DNA of 64,000 nt from positions 51,067-115,066 of the forward strand of contig UQUV01000006.1 of the NCBI GenBank assembly GCA_900544305.1, written 5' to 3'. This DNA comes from an uncultured Porphyromonadaceae bacterium. Its GTDB lineage: Bacteria; Bacteroidota; Bacteroidia; Bacteroidales; Muribaculaceae. Shown here piece after piece: positions 27,253-35,550 of the stretch. Position 1 is the first letter of the stretch. Every line of letters starts with the position of its first letter. The notes below the pieces were generated by a model. It saw only the letters and a program-made list of their open reading frames with translations. It made no database searches and was not told where the DNA came from. The translations under genes and the position numbers were made by a program.

Positions 27253-27273
27253 CATCGCTTTCGGGAACGAAAC

Positions 27274-27348
27274 GGGCGTTTAGCTCAGCTGGTTCAGAGC
27301 ATCTGCCTTACAAGCAGAGGGTCGGCGGTTCGAATCCGTCAACGCCCA
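27274..27348 (+). tRNA. tRNA-Val (anticodon TAC)
   Basis: A 75-nt cloverleaf. The acceptor stem is GGGCGTT/AACGCCC with discriminator A. The D-arm is GCTC...GAGC. The anticodon stem-loop is TCTGC-CTTACAA-GCAGA with anticodon TAC. The T-arm is GGCGG-TTCGAAT-CCGTC. CCA is not encoded (ACT follows). It reads GTA and, through wobble, other GTN codons. Confidence 0.97.
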
Positions 27349-27352
27349 CTAC

Positions 27353-27383
27353 AAGGAGAACGACATGTCGTTCTCCTTTTTTT
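27353..27383 (+). terminator. Terminator of tRNA-Val
   Basis: Perfect inverted repeat AAGGAGAACGACA/TGTCGTTCTCCTT followed by a T run, directly after the tRNA. Confidence 0.93.
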
Positions 27384-27595
27384 GTTTTGTCATTGTCGTG
27401 TTAGGATTGCGGGATACGTGTTGGAAACTCTGCAGAATACTGTGGAATGCATGCGTGGACTTTATATGTGTTAAAATTCATAATAGAAAGTTGATAGTCG
27501 ACGTTTGTCTGTGACATGTCTATTCTGCTTGTCGTTATTAATGATAATGACTAACATTGTGTTGAAATTGGAAACCTGTAATTATGTTTTTATAA

Positions 27596-28963
27596 ATGAA
27601 TAAGATGTTTTCGCGGAAGATTGTTGTGTCGTTGTTGGCGGTTTTGTTGCCCGTAGCAGCTTTCGGGCAGGCAAGCAGCGATTCTACAGTGTATTTGAAT
27701 TTGGACAAGGCGATTGAAATTGCCCTTGATTCCAGTCCTATTGTAAAAGTTGCCGATAAGGAGATTACAAAGCAGGAGTATTCGAAAAAAGGCGTGTTGG
27801 CAAACTTGTTTCCAACATTGGATTTCAGTGCAAACTATAACCGTACTATCAAGAAGCAGGTGATGTACATGGGCGGTAGCATGCCTGGAATGGAAGGTGG
27901 TGGCGATACCGGTTTTGAAGTGGGCCGTAGTAATACGTGGTCTGCCGGATTTGCAGCATCCATGCCGATTGTTTCAGCTACGTTATGGCAGCAGTTGAGC
28001 GTTTCCTCCGATGCCGTAGAGTTGGCTGTCGAGCAATCTCGCTCATCGAAACTTTCTATGGTCAGTCAGGTGAAGCAGGCTTATTATGGCGTATTGCTTG
28101 CCAACGATTCTTATACGGTGTTCAAGGAAACATACGACAATGCGATGGAAAACTATGTGGACATCAAGCGTAAATATGACCAGGGGCTTGCATCGGAATA
28201 CGATTTGATTCGTGCTGACGTGAGTGTGAAGAATGCCGAACCTAACATGTATGATGCGCAGAATTCCATTGTTCTCGCAAAATGGCGTCTGAAAGCTCTG
28301 ATGGGAGTCGATTTGGATATGCAGATTGAATGTGAGGGAAATTTGATGGACTATGTCGATAGCCTGTATGCCGACTATATGTCGGTTGATACGACCATGA
28401 TTGCCGGCAACAGTTCTTTGCGTCAGTTGGATATTCAGCACAGCCAGTTGGTTAAATCTAAGAAAATAGCTCAGGCGGCCTATTATCCGTCATTGAACCT
28501 GTCGTTCTCTCACCAGTGGATGGCCATGTCCGACAATTTTAAATTCGGTGACTATCGCTGGAACCCGTACACCACATTGGGCGTCAGCCTCAATATTCCT
28601 ATCTTCTCAGGAGGTAGCCGTTATAGCAATGTGAAGCAGTCGAAGATACAGCTTGAACAGTTGGAACTCAACCGTATAGATACGGAACGTAACCTTATGG
28701 TGGCTGTCCGTCAGTATGTTGACCAGATGAAGACTTCCATCAAGCAGTATCAGGCATCATCCGACGGTGTCAGCCAGGCAAAGAAGGGTTACGATATCGC
28801 CGTGAAACGTTACGATACAGGTGCCGGAACATTGCTGGAAATCAATGATTCCCAATTGGCGTTGACCGTGTCGCAGAACAACCGTAACCAGGCTATCTAT
28901 TCATTCCTGGTGGCCAAGGCGTCGCTCGACGAAACTTTGGGCACGGACTACGTAGCCGAATAA
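27596..28963 (+). CDS. TolC-family outer-membrane efflux protein
   Basis: Outer-membrane channel of a tripartite efflux pump. A signal peptide (MFSRKIVVSLLAVLLPVAAFG) is preceded by three extra residues from an ATG 9 nt earlier. The mature part has the two-fold TolC repeat: an N-terminal helix pair beginning NLDKAIEIALDSSPIVKVAD, and a C-terminal half with VSLNIPIFSGGSRYSNVKQS and GAGTLLEINDSQLALTVSQN. 455 residues is normal. The adaptor and RND pump follow in the same direction (41 and 2 nt gaps), forming one operon. No local regulator gene is present; about 210 nt upstream of the start lack a strong -7 match. Confidence 0.93.
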   Translation: MNKMFSRKIVVSLLAVLLPVAAFGQASSDSTVYLNLDKAIEIALDSSPIVKVADKEITKQEYSKKGVLANLFPTLDFSANYNRTIKKQVMYMGGSMPGMEGGGDTGFEVGRSNTWSAGFAASMPIVSATLWQQLSVSSDAVELAVEQSRSSKLSMVSQVKQAYYGVLLANDSYTVFKETYDNAMENYVDIKRKYDQGLASEYDLIRADVSVKNAEPNMYDAQNSIVLAKWRLKALMGVDLDMQIECEGNLMDYVDSLYADYMSVDTTMIAGNSSLRQLDIQHSQLVKSKKIAQAAYYPSLNLSFSHQWMAMSDNFKFGDYRWNPYTTLGVSLNIPIFSGGSRYSNVKQSKIQLEQLELNRIDTERNLMVAVRQYVDQMKTSIKQYQASSDGVSQAKKGYDIAVKRYDTGAGTLLEINDSQLALTVSQNNRNQAIYSFLVAKASLDETLGTDYVAE

Positions 28964-29004
28964 ATTACTCCCCAATTCTATAGAAAAATAATAAAGCAAA
29001 CGAT

Positions 29005-30066
29005 ATGAAATTTTTTCAAGCAATCAGCAGAAAAGGTCTGTTGTCGACAGTTGTGTGCATGTCGGCGGCGTTGACAGCTTGTTCCGGCGGCGATAAGGCT
29101 GCAACGGAAGAGCAGGCGGAAACAGCGGTGAAAGTTCAGGTAGCCCAAAGTGTTTTCCGTCCGGTGGAACAGTTGAACGTGTTTAGCGGAACGGTAGAGG
29201 CCGATGTGGTCAACAACATTGCGCCACAGTCGCCTGTACGTATCAAGAAGGTTTATGTGGAAGTGGGCGACCATGTGCGTGCCGGTCAGAAACTGGCAGA
29301 TATGGACCCTGCCAACTTGGATCAGGTGAAACTTCAGATGGAAAACAATGAAGTGGAATTCAAACGTGTCGACGAACTTTATAAAATCGGCGGAACTTCC
29401 AAGTCGGAATGGGATTTGAAAAAATTGAACTACGACGTTGCAAAGCGCAACTATGAAAATCTTTTGGAAAACACGGCGCTGGTGAGCCCGATAAGCGGTG
29501 TTGTAGTTGAGCGTAACTATGATTCCGGCGATATGTATTCCGGCGGAACCCCGCTTTACCGTGTAGAAAAGATTCGTCCGGTGAAACTGAAAATCAATGT
29601 TTCAGAGTTGTTGTTTACCAAAATCCACAAAGGTATGGAAGTGGATGTGCAGTTGGATGTTTATGGCGACGAAAAGTTCAAGGCTAAAGTCGACATCATC
29701 TATCCGACAATCGACCCGACATCACGTACATTCCCGGTTGAACTCCAGATTGCCAATGCCGACGAACGTGTACGTCCGGGTATGTTTGCACGCGTGACTC
29801 TCTGCTATGATGTCGTTGACCGTGTCGTAGTGCCCGACCGTGCTGTTCAGAAACTTACCGGTTCTGGCGACCGTTATGTATATGTCGTTGAAGGCGGAAA
29901 GGCTGTTTATCGAAAAGTGGAACTTGGACAACGCATTGGAAACGAATATGAAATCCTCAGCGGTGTCAACAAGGGCGAAACCGTAGTTACAACCGGTCAG
30001 ACCCGACTCAAGGACGGTTCGCCAATTGAAGTTACTACAGTTCAGGACAAAACAGACAAGAAATAG
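29005..30066 (+). CDS. RND efflux periplasmic adaptor (HlyD/MFP) lipoprotein
   Basis: Bridges the inner-membrane pump and TolC. The signal peptide ends in a lipobox, ALTAC. The lipoyl-like halves are FSGTVEADVVNNIAPQSPVR with KKVYVEVGDHVRAGQKLADM, and later TALVSPISGVVVERNYDSGD. Beta-barrel and membrane-proximal domains follow (FPVELQIANADERVRPGMFA). 353 residues. Located between tolC and the pump gene, with only 2 nt to the latter, so the three are almost certainly made together. Confidence 0.94.
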   Translation: MKFFQAISRKGLLSTVVCMSAALTACSGGDKAATEEQAETAVKVQVAQSVFRPVEQLNVFSGTVEADVVNNIAPQSPVRIKKVYVEVGDHVRAGQKLADMDPANLDQVKLQMENNEVEFKRVDELYKIGGTSKSEWDLKKLNYDVAKRNYENLLENTALVSPISGVVVERNYDSGDMYSGGTPLYRVEKIRPVKLKINVSELLFTKIHKGMEVDVQLDVYGDEKFKAKVDIIYPTIDPTSRTFPVELQIANADERVRPGMFARVTLCYDVVDRVVVPDRAVQKLTGSGDRYVYVVEGGKAVYRKVELGQRIGNEYEILSGVNKGETVVTTGQTRLKDGSPIEVTTVQDKTDKK

Positions 30067-30068
30067 CT

Positions 30069-33000
30069 ATGAGTGTATATCAGGCGGCTGTAAAAAGGCC
30101 GATTACCACAATATTGATTTTCCTGGGAATTGCCATTATGGGGCTTTTCTCGCTGAGCAAGTTGTCCATTGACTTGTTCCCGGAAATTGAGACCAACTCT
30201 ATCATGGTGATGACCACCTATTCAGGTGCGAGTGCGGAGGATATTGAAACCAACGTTACCCGTCCGCTTGAAAATATCCTGAATGGTGTGAGCGACTTGA
30301 AGCACCTTACTTCCAAATCGCGTGAAAATATTTCGCTCATCACTCTTGAGTTCGAGTATGGTATTGACATTGACGTCGCCACTAACGACGTGCGCGATAA
30401 ACTTGACCAGGTGACGACGTTGCCTGACGGGGCAACCACTCCGATTCTGTTCAAGTTCGGAACCGAGGATATTCCTATCCTTATTCTGTCGGTTACGGCC
30501 GATGAAAGTATGTCGGGATTGTATAAGATCCTTGACGATAACGTAGCCACTCCGCTGGCGCGTGTTTCCGGTGTGGGTACAGTTTCTATTTCCGGTTTGC
30601 CGGAACGTGAAATCCAGATTCTTTGCGACCCGTATAAACTGGAGGCTTACGGCATTTCGATTGAAACACTCGGACAGATCATTGCGAACGAAAACCGCAA
30701 TGTGCCGGCCGGTTCCATCGATATCGGTTCGAACGTATACTCTATGCGTGTGCAGAAAGAGTTTACCGATGTCAACGAAATGTTGAATCTGGTGGTTGGC
30801 TATTCCAACGGTGCCGCTGTCTATCTGCGCGATGTGGCTCGCATTATCGATGCGCCGGAAGAACGTGCGGAAGAATCATTCACGAACGGCACGAAAGGCG
30901 GTATGATTGTTATTCAGAAGCAGGCCGGTGCCAACTCTGTTGACATTGCTAACGAGGTGAAGCGTCGTTTGCCGCAGATTCAGAAGACATTGCCTTCCGA
31001 TGTGAAAATCGGCGTGATTGTCGATACTTCCGACAACATTATCCTTACGATTGAATCATTGAAGGAAACCATCATTACCACGATGTTGATTGTGAGCCTT
31101 GTGGTGCTGTTGTTCCTCGGACGATGGCGTGCTACGTTTGTGATTGTGCTCACTATCCCGATTTCGTTGCTGGCGGCATTGATTTATCTGTTGGCGTCGG
31201 GCAATACGTTGAACATCGTGTCCATGAGTGCCTTGTCAATCGCTATCGGTATGGTGGTCGACAACGCGATAGTGGTGTTGGAGAATATTACCACCCATAT
31301 TGAGCGGGGTAGCCGGCCGCGGCAGGCTGCCATGTTTGCAACCAACGAGGTGGCCATTTCAGTTATGGCATCTACGCTTACCACTATTGCCGTGTTCCTG
31401 CCGTTGACCATGATTGAAGGTATGGCGGGTGTGATGTTCGGCCAGTTGGGTTGGATGGTAACCATTATCCTTACCGTTTCCACTATCGGTGCCATTACGC
31501 TGACTCCGACTCTCTGTGCGTTGATGTTGCGTCTGTCCAACAAGCGTAACATGTTCCAGAAGCTGGTTTCCGATCCGTTCGACAGAGGCTTGAAGAAGGT
31601 GACAAGCGTTTACGGATGTCTGCTCCGCTGGTGTGTGGGCCACCGTATGCTGACTATCGGCTTTATGTTGCTGTTGTTCGTTGTGTCAACGTTCGTACTG
31701 TTCCCGTTGATTAAGTCGGAATACTTCCCGACACAGGATAATGCGCGTATCAGTATGACAGTGAAGCTCCCGACCGGAACACGTCAGGAAATCACCCGTG
31801 ATTTGGCAATGCGTATTACCGAGCAGTTCCGTGAAAAATATCCTGAAATTGAGAACATCAACTTCTCAGAAGGTCAGGCAGGTGAGGACAACGTGTTCGG
31901 TAACCTTTCCGATAACGGTAACAACATTATTAAATATAATATCCGTACATGTACGTCAACGCAGCGTGAACGTTCCTTGACGGAAATCTGTGATGAAATG
32001 CGTAAGGATTTGGCCGAATATCCTGAAATCCGTACATTCCAGGTATTGGAAGGCGGTGGTCAGGGCGGTGCCGGTGGTCAGGCTGCTGTCGACATCGAAG
32101 TGTATGGCTACGACTTTGCTAAGGGTGACGCACTGGTTGCCGACATTGCCGAACGTATGCGCAAAGTGGAAGGCTGTTCGGAAGTGAATATCAGCCGTGA
32201 CGAGTATACGCCGGAATACCGTGTGGATTTCGACCGTGAAAAATTGGCTCTCCACGGACTGAACATGTCGACTGCCGCTACTTATCTGCGTAACCGTATC
32301 AATGGTAACGTGTCGTCCTACTATCGTGAAGACGGTGACGAATATGATATCCGTATCCGCTACGACCGTCAGTTCCGTGAGTCTGTTGAGGATATTGAAA
32401 ACATTACCATCTACACTCCGTCCGGACAAGGCGTGAAGATTCGTGACCTCGGACAGGTGGTTGAGGCTCAGTCGCCTCCTACAATCGAGCGTAAGGACCG
32501 TCAGCGTGTCATCACTGTTTCCTGCGTTGTGGGTCACGGATATGCGATGAGTGATATCGTTTCTGCTGCCAACAAGGTGATGGATGAAGTAGAAATGCCT
32601 ACCGGCTTCAACTGGCAGTTTGGTGGTACGTTCGAGGATCAACAGGATACATTCTCCGACCTCTTTATGTTGATGGCGTTGATGATCATTCTTGTGTTCC
32701 TCATCATGGCATCGCAGTTCGAGTCGTTGACCTATCCGTTCGTTATCATGTTCTCTATTCCGTTTGCCTTGACCGGTGTGTTTATCGGTCTCTATGTGAC
32801 CGGAACACCGATGAGCGTAATGGCGTTGCTGGGTGTGCTGATGTTGATTGGTATCGTGGTGAACAACGGTATCGTGCTTATCGACTACATCATGCTCTGT
32901 CGTGAGCGCGGATTGGGTATTGTGCATGCGGTTGTCACTTCCGGTAAGTCACGTCTTCGTCCTATCTTGATGACTACGCTTACTACAGTCTTCGGTATGA

Positions 33001-33191
33001 TTCCTATGGCAATGGGTACCGGCGAAGGTTCGGAAATGTGGCGTTCGTTAGGTTTGTCAGTGGCTTGGGGTCTTTCGTTCTCCACATTGATTACCTTGAT
33101 TATCATCCCGACAATGTACAGCTCGTTTGCAGCCCGTGGCGTGAAACGCAAACGTAAAAAGGAACTAAAAAAGATTTCAGCTAACAAATAG
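30069..33191 (+). CDS. RND-family efflux pump, HAE1/AcrB type
   Basis: A proton-driven inner-membrane exporter of 1040 residues. Twelve transmembrane segments are arranged in two halves with large periplasmic loops. Typical blocks are AVKRPITTILIFLGIAIMG at the start, SIAIGMVVDNAIVVLENITT (the TM4 region with the paired acidic residues), TLTPTLCALMLRLSNK, and in the second half MIGIVVNNGIVLIDYI-like VLMLIGIVVNNGIVLIDYIM. The C-terminus is short and Lys-rich. Substrates could be drugs, bile acids, fatty acids or metals; the sequence does not say. It is followed by a PG0541-family small protein gene. Confidence 0.95.
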   Translation: MSVYQAAVKRPITTILIFLGIAIMGLFSLSKLSIDLFPEIETNSIMVMTTYSGASAEDIETNVTRPLENILNGVSDLKHLTSKSRENISLITLEFEYGIDIDVATNDVRDKLDQVTTLPDGATTPILFKFGTEDIPILILSVTADESMSGLYKILDDNVATPLARVSGVGTVSISGLPEREIQILCDPYKLEAYGISIETLGQIIANENRNVPAGSIDIGSNVYSMRVQKEFTDVNEMLNLVVGYSNGAAVYLRDVARIIDAPEERAEESFTNGTKGGMIVIQKQAGANSVDIANEVKRRLPQIQKTLPSDVKIGVIVDTSDNIILTIESLKETIITTMLIVSLVVLLFLGRWRATFVIVLTIPISLLAALIYLLASGNTLNIVSMSALSIAIGMVVDNAIVVLENITTHIERGSRPRQAAMFATNEVAISVMASTLTTIAVFLPLTMIEGMAGVMFGQLGWMVTIILTVSTIGAITLTPTLCALMLRLSNKRNMFQKLVSDPFDRGLKKVTSVYGCLLRWCVGHRMLTIGFMLLLFVVSTFVLFPLIKSEYFPTQDNARISMTVKLPTGTRQEITRDLAMRITEQFREKYPEIENINFSEGQAGEDNVFGNLSDNGNNIIKYNIRTCTSTQRERSLTEICDEMRKDLAEYPEIRTFQVLEGGGQGGAGGQAAVDIEVYGYDFAKGDALVADIAERMRKVEGCSEVNISRDEYTPEYRVDFDREKLALHGLNMSTAATYLRNRINGNVSSYYREDGDEYDIRIRYDRQFRESVEDIENITIYTPSGQGVKIRDLGQVVEAQSPPTIERKDRQRVITVSCVVGHGYAMSDIVSAANKVMDEVEMPTGFNWQFGGTFEDQQDTFSDLFMLMALMIILVFLIMASQFESLTYPFVIMFSIPFALTGVFIGLYVTGTPMSVMALLGVLMLIGIVVNNGIVLIDYIMLCRERGLGIVHAVVTSGKSRLRPILMTTLTTVFGMIPMAMGTGEGSEMWRSLGLSVAWGLSFSTLITLIIIPTMYSSFAARGVKRKRKKELKKISANK

Positions 33192-33204
33192 AAGTAAAGG
33201 AACT

Positions 33205-33498
33205 ATGAAAGCAGTTTTTGTATCTTTCAATCAGGCGCATCTTGAAGATGTCAATTTGGTAATGCTGCGTTTGGGTTTGAAGGGCTTTACCGGATGGGAA
33301 ACCGTTATCGGTGCCGGCTCTAACAGCGGTGAACCGCATTTGGGCTCACATGCCTGGCCAACGCTTAACAGTGCCTACATGGTGATGGTGCCCGACGAAC
33401 TGATCGACAGTTTCTTTGCTGAGCTGAAGAAAATCGATGAAGGCAGCCATCAATTGGGATTGCGTGCTTTCTGCTGGACAGTAGAGCGTAGCCTGTAA
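33205..33498 (+). CDS. PG0541-family transporter-associated small protein (PII-like)
   Basis: A 97-residue soluble protein starting MKAVFVSFNQAHLEDVNLVM, with WETVIGAGSNSGEPHLGSHA in the middle and an acidic helix LIDSFFAELKKIDEGS. It matches the small proteins that follow RND pumps in Bacteroidota (PG0541 type) and has the alternating pattern of a ferredoxin-like or PII-like fold. It is 13 nt behind the pump gene, in the same operon, and is followed by a strong terminator. A regulatory role on the pump is suggested by location only. Confidence 0.75.
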   Translation: MKAVFVSFNQAHLEDVNLVMLRLGLKGFTGWETVIGAGSNSGEPHLGSHAWPTLNSAYMVMVPDELIDSFFAELKKIDEGSHQLGLRAFCWTVERSL

Positions 33499-33554
33499 TG
33501 AAATGTTGGATTGTCACCACAATGCTGTTATAGGTGGCATATTTGAATAATTGA

Positions 33555-33595
33555 GGCGGAATATGTGTGTTTTTCTCACATATTCTGCCTTTTTT
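33555..33595 (+). terminator. Terminator of the RND efflux operon
   Basis: GGCGGAATATGTG pairs with CACATATTCTGCC, followed by TTTTTT, about 57 nt after the last stop codon of the operon. Confidence 0.93.
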
Positions 33596-33627
33596 GTGTG
33601 AATCCGATGAATTTTTTGCTGAAAATA

Positions 33628-33657
33628 TTTGTTTTTCATAAAAATGTTGTATATTTG
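33628..33657 (+). promoter_or_regulatory. Promoter of the trpB2-type gene
   Basis: TTTG (33628-33631), 18 nt, TATATTTG (33650-33657). The start codon chosen for the gene is at 33698, about 34 nt past the expected transcription start. Confidence 0.7.
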
Positions 33658-33697
33658 TAGTGGATATACAATAAAACTGTATAAATATAGAATTATT

Positions 33698-35065
33698 ATG
33701 AAAGACGAATCAAAGAAATTCTTGTTGGCGGAAAAAGAAATACCGGAAGCATGGTATAACGTAGTGGTCGATATGCCGGTGAAACCGCGTCCGATGTTGA
33801 ATCCTGCCACAAAAGAACCGTTGAAGGCTGAAGACTTGTACCCTCTGTTTACAGAGGCTGTTGCGAACCAGGAAATGAACACTACCGACCGTTGGATTGA
33901 AATTCCGGAGGAAGTGCGCGACATGTACAAGATTTGGCGTCCTACGCCTTTGGTTCGTGCGCGTGGTTTGGAAAAGGCGTTGGACACTCCGGCGCATATC
34001 TATTTCAAGAACGAGAGTGTCAGTCCGGTGGGTTCCCATAAGTTGAATTCCGCTATAGCGCAGGCCTATTACGCCAAGCAGCAGGGAGTGACGAACATTA
34101 CCACTGAAACCGGTGCCGGGCAGTGGGGTGCGGCGTTGTCATTGGCAGCCAAGCATTTCGGGTTGGCGCTTGCCGTGTATATGGTGAAGGTGTCTTTCAA
34201 TCAGAAGCCTTACCGCCGCTCCATTATGCAGACCTATGGAGCTGAGGTCATTGCCTCTCCAAGTATGTCGACAAAGGCAGGGCGCAAGATAATTACCGAC
34301 AATCCGAACTATCAGGGCTCGTTGGGTACGGCGATTTCCGAGGCGGTAGAGTTGGCCATGTCTACGCCCAACTGTAAATATACACTGGGTTCGGTGATGA
34401 ACCACGTGGCGCTCCACCAGACAGTCATCGGCCTTGAAGCAGAAAAGCAGATGGCTATGGCAGGCGAGTATCCGGATGTGGTAATCGGCTGTTTCGGTGG
34501 CGGAAGCAATTTCTCGGGTATTTCTTTCCCGTTCCTGCGCCATAACTTTACGGGCGAACGCAACACGCGCTTCATTGCCGCAGAACCGTCGTCCTGTCCG
34601 AAACTGACACGTGGTGTATTCCAGTATGATTTCGGTGACGAAGCCGGCTATACGCCGTTGATTCCTATGTGCACGTTAGGACATAATTTCTCTCCGGCCA
34701 ATATTCATGCCGGTGGCTTGCGCTACCACGGAGCAGGGGCGGTAGTCAGCCAGTTGAAGGAAGACGGATTGATAGACGCTGTCGACATTCCTCAGCTTGA
34801 AACCTTTGCAGCAGCCACGCTTTTTGCTCAAACCGAGGGCATTATTCCGGCTCCTGAATCGTCGCACGCCATTGCGGCTGCCATTCGTGAGGCTAAGATG
34901 GCGAAGGAAGCGGGCGAAAGTAAGGTGATTCTGTTCAACCTGTCGGGCCATGGGCTCATTGACATGGCGTCTTACGATATGTACCTGTCCGGCGATCTTG
35001 CCAACTATGAGGTGACTGACGAAATGGTGCGTGAAAATACGAAGGATTTGGAAAAGTTGATATAG
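33698..35065 (+). CDS. trpB: TrpB2-type tryptophan synthase beta chain (PLP enzyme)
   Basis: A PLP-dependent synthase that condenses indole with serine. The long sequence (455 residues), with N-terminal and central insertions, and the block SPVGSHKLNSAIAQAYYAKQ place it in the TrpB2 branch, which usually lacks a neighbouring trpA, as here. The PLP lysine is in GSHK; the cofactor phosphate loop is CFGGGSNFSG; ETGAGQWG is the substrate loop. The ATG at 33698 is chosen because it follows a consensus promoter; an in-frame ATG at 33629 would precede that promoter. It may salvage free indole. Confidence 0.92.
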   Translation: MKDESKKFLLAEKEIPEAWYNVVVDMPVKPRPMLNPATKEPLKAEDLYPLFTEAVANQEMNTTDRWIEIPEEVRDMYKIWRPTPLVRARGLEKALDTPAHIYFKNESVSPVGSHKLNSAIAQAYYAKQQGVTNITTETGAGQWGAALSLAAKHFGLALAVYMVKVSFNQKPYRRSIMQTYGAEVIASPSMSTKAGRKIITDNPNYQGSLGTAISEAVELAMSTPNCKYTLGSVMNHVALHQTVIGLEAEKQMAMAGEYPDVVIGCFGGGSNFSGISFPFLRHNFTGERNTRFIAAEPSSCPKLTRGVFQYDFGDEAGYTPLIPMCTLGHNFSPANIHAGGLRYHGAGAVVSQLKEDGLIDAVDIPQLETFAAATLFAQTEGIIPAPESSHAIAAAIREAKMAKEAGESKVILFNLSGHGLIDMASYDMYLSGDLANYEVTDEMVRENTKDLEKLI

Positions 35066-35082
35066 AAACGGCAGTCTTGCTG

Positions 35083-35295
35083 TTAAACCCAAAACGGTCA
35101 TTAGACCGCCAAACAAGGTTGGGCTGTTGACGGTATGCTTTTGTTGGCTCTTTAATAGTCTTCCGCACTGCAGTCGGCATCTTGCTTCCTGCTTTTTCTC
35201 GATGTAGCCCGCTACATCTTCGACAAAGACAGAAATCAATCTGCCTGACAGCAGCACGAAATCCACCATAAAGTCTAATGACCGATTTGGGTTAA
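35083..35295. mobile_element. MITE-like 213-bp repeat, copy 1
   Basis: A 213-bp element whose ends are near-perfect inverted repeats: the left end AACCCAAAACGGTCATTAGA matches the reverse complement of the right end (AACCCAAATCGGTCATTAGA). An internal perfect hairpin GATGTAGC-CC-GCTACATC sits near the centre. A second copy of identical length lies in the opposite orientation at 61018-61230 and is very similar throughout. Both ends abut TTA/TTAA. No transposase gene is present; frames inside it are not convincing proteins. This copy lies between the trpB stop codon and its likely terminator. Confidence 0.82.
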
Positions 35296-35299
35296 AATG

Positions 35300-35342
35300 A
35301 AAGGCATTCTTCTCCGACCCGCTCGGGAAAGAATGCCTTTTT
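35300..35342 (+). terminator. Intrinsic terminator downstream of trpB and the repeat
   Basis: AAAGGCATTCT pairs with AGAATGCCTTT, followed by TT. It begins 5 nt after the MITE-like copy, suggesting the element landed between the gene and its terminator. Confidence 0.85.
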
Positions 35343-35438
35343 GCGTGTGGCAGAATTGCCTTTGAGTGCACGCAATACTGCTACGGCGTCAATATTTCAT
35401 GTTTCCGCAGTCGCGCGGAAGTTGTTTTAGATAAGGAA

Positions 35439-35462
35439 CAGGCATCACTGCCTGATTTTTTT
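35439..35462 (+). terminator. Terminator-like hairpin without an obvious gene
   Basis: CAGGCA/TGCCTG stem followed by ATTTTTTT. No gene is seen in the roughly 95 nt before it (35343-35438); a smaller TTCCGC/GCGGAA hairpin is there. It could be a second terminator or end a short RNA. Confidence 0.5.
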
Positions 35463-35550
35463 ACACTTCTTCATTGCGGTTGTCGTAAAAATCCCATACG
35501 TCTACGCCGTTGTCAGTCCATTAGTTGTCCGACGGGCTTCCGCCCGAAAT

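Noticed and set aside
27201..27474. Short plus-strand frames across the tRNA-Val gene
   Set aside because: They read through a clear tRNA cloverleaf and its terminator.
31956..32927. 323-codon minus-strand frame in the RND pump gene
   Set aside because: Antisense to a conserved pump; His-rich low-complexity translation.
34676..35371. Open frames covering the 213-bp repeat near trpB, and the matching frames at 61028-61333
   Set aside because: Both repeat copies yield similar peptides only because the DNA is repeated; no signal, motif or start context, and frames run into antisense of trpB.
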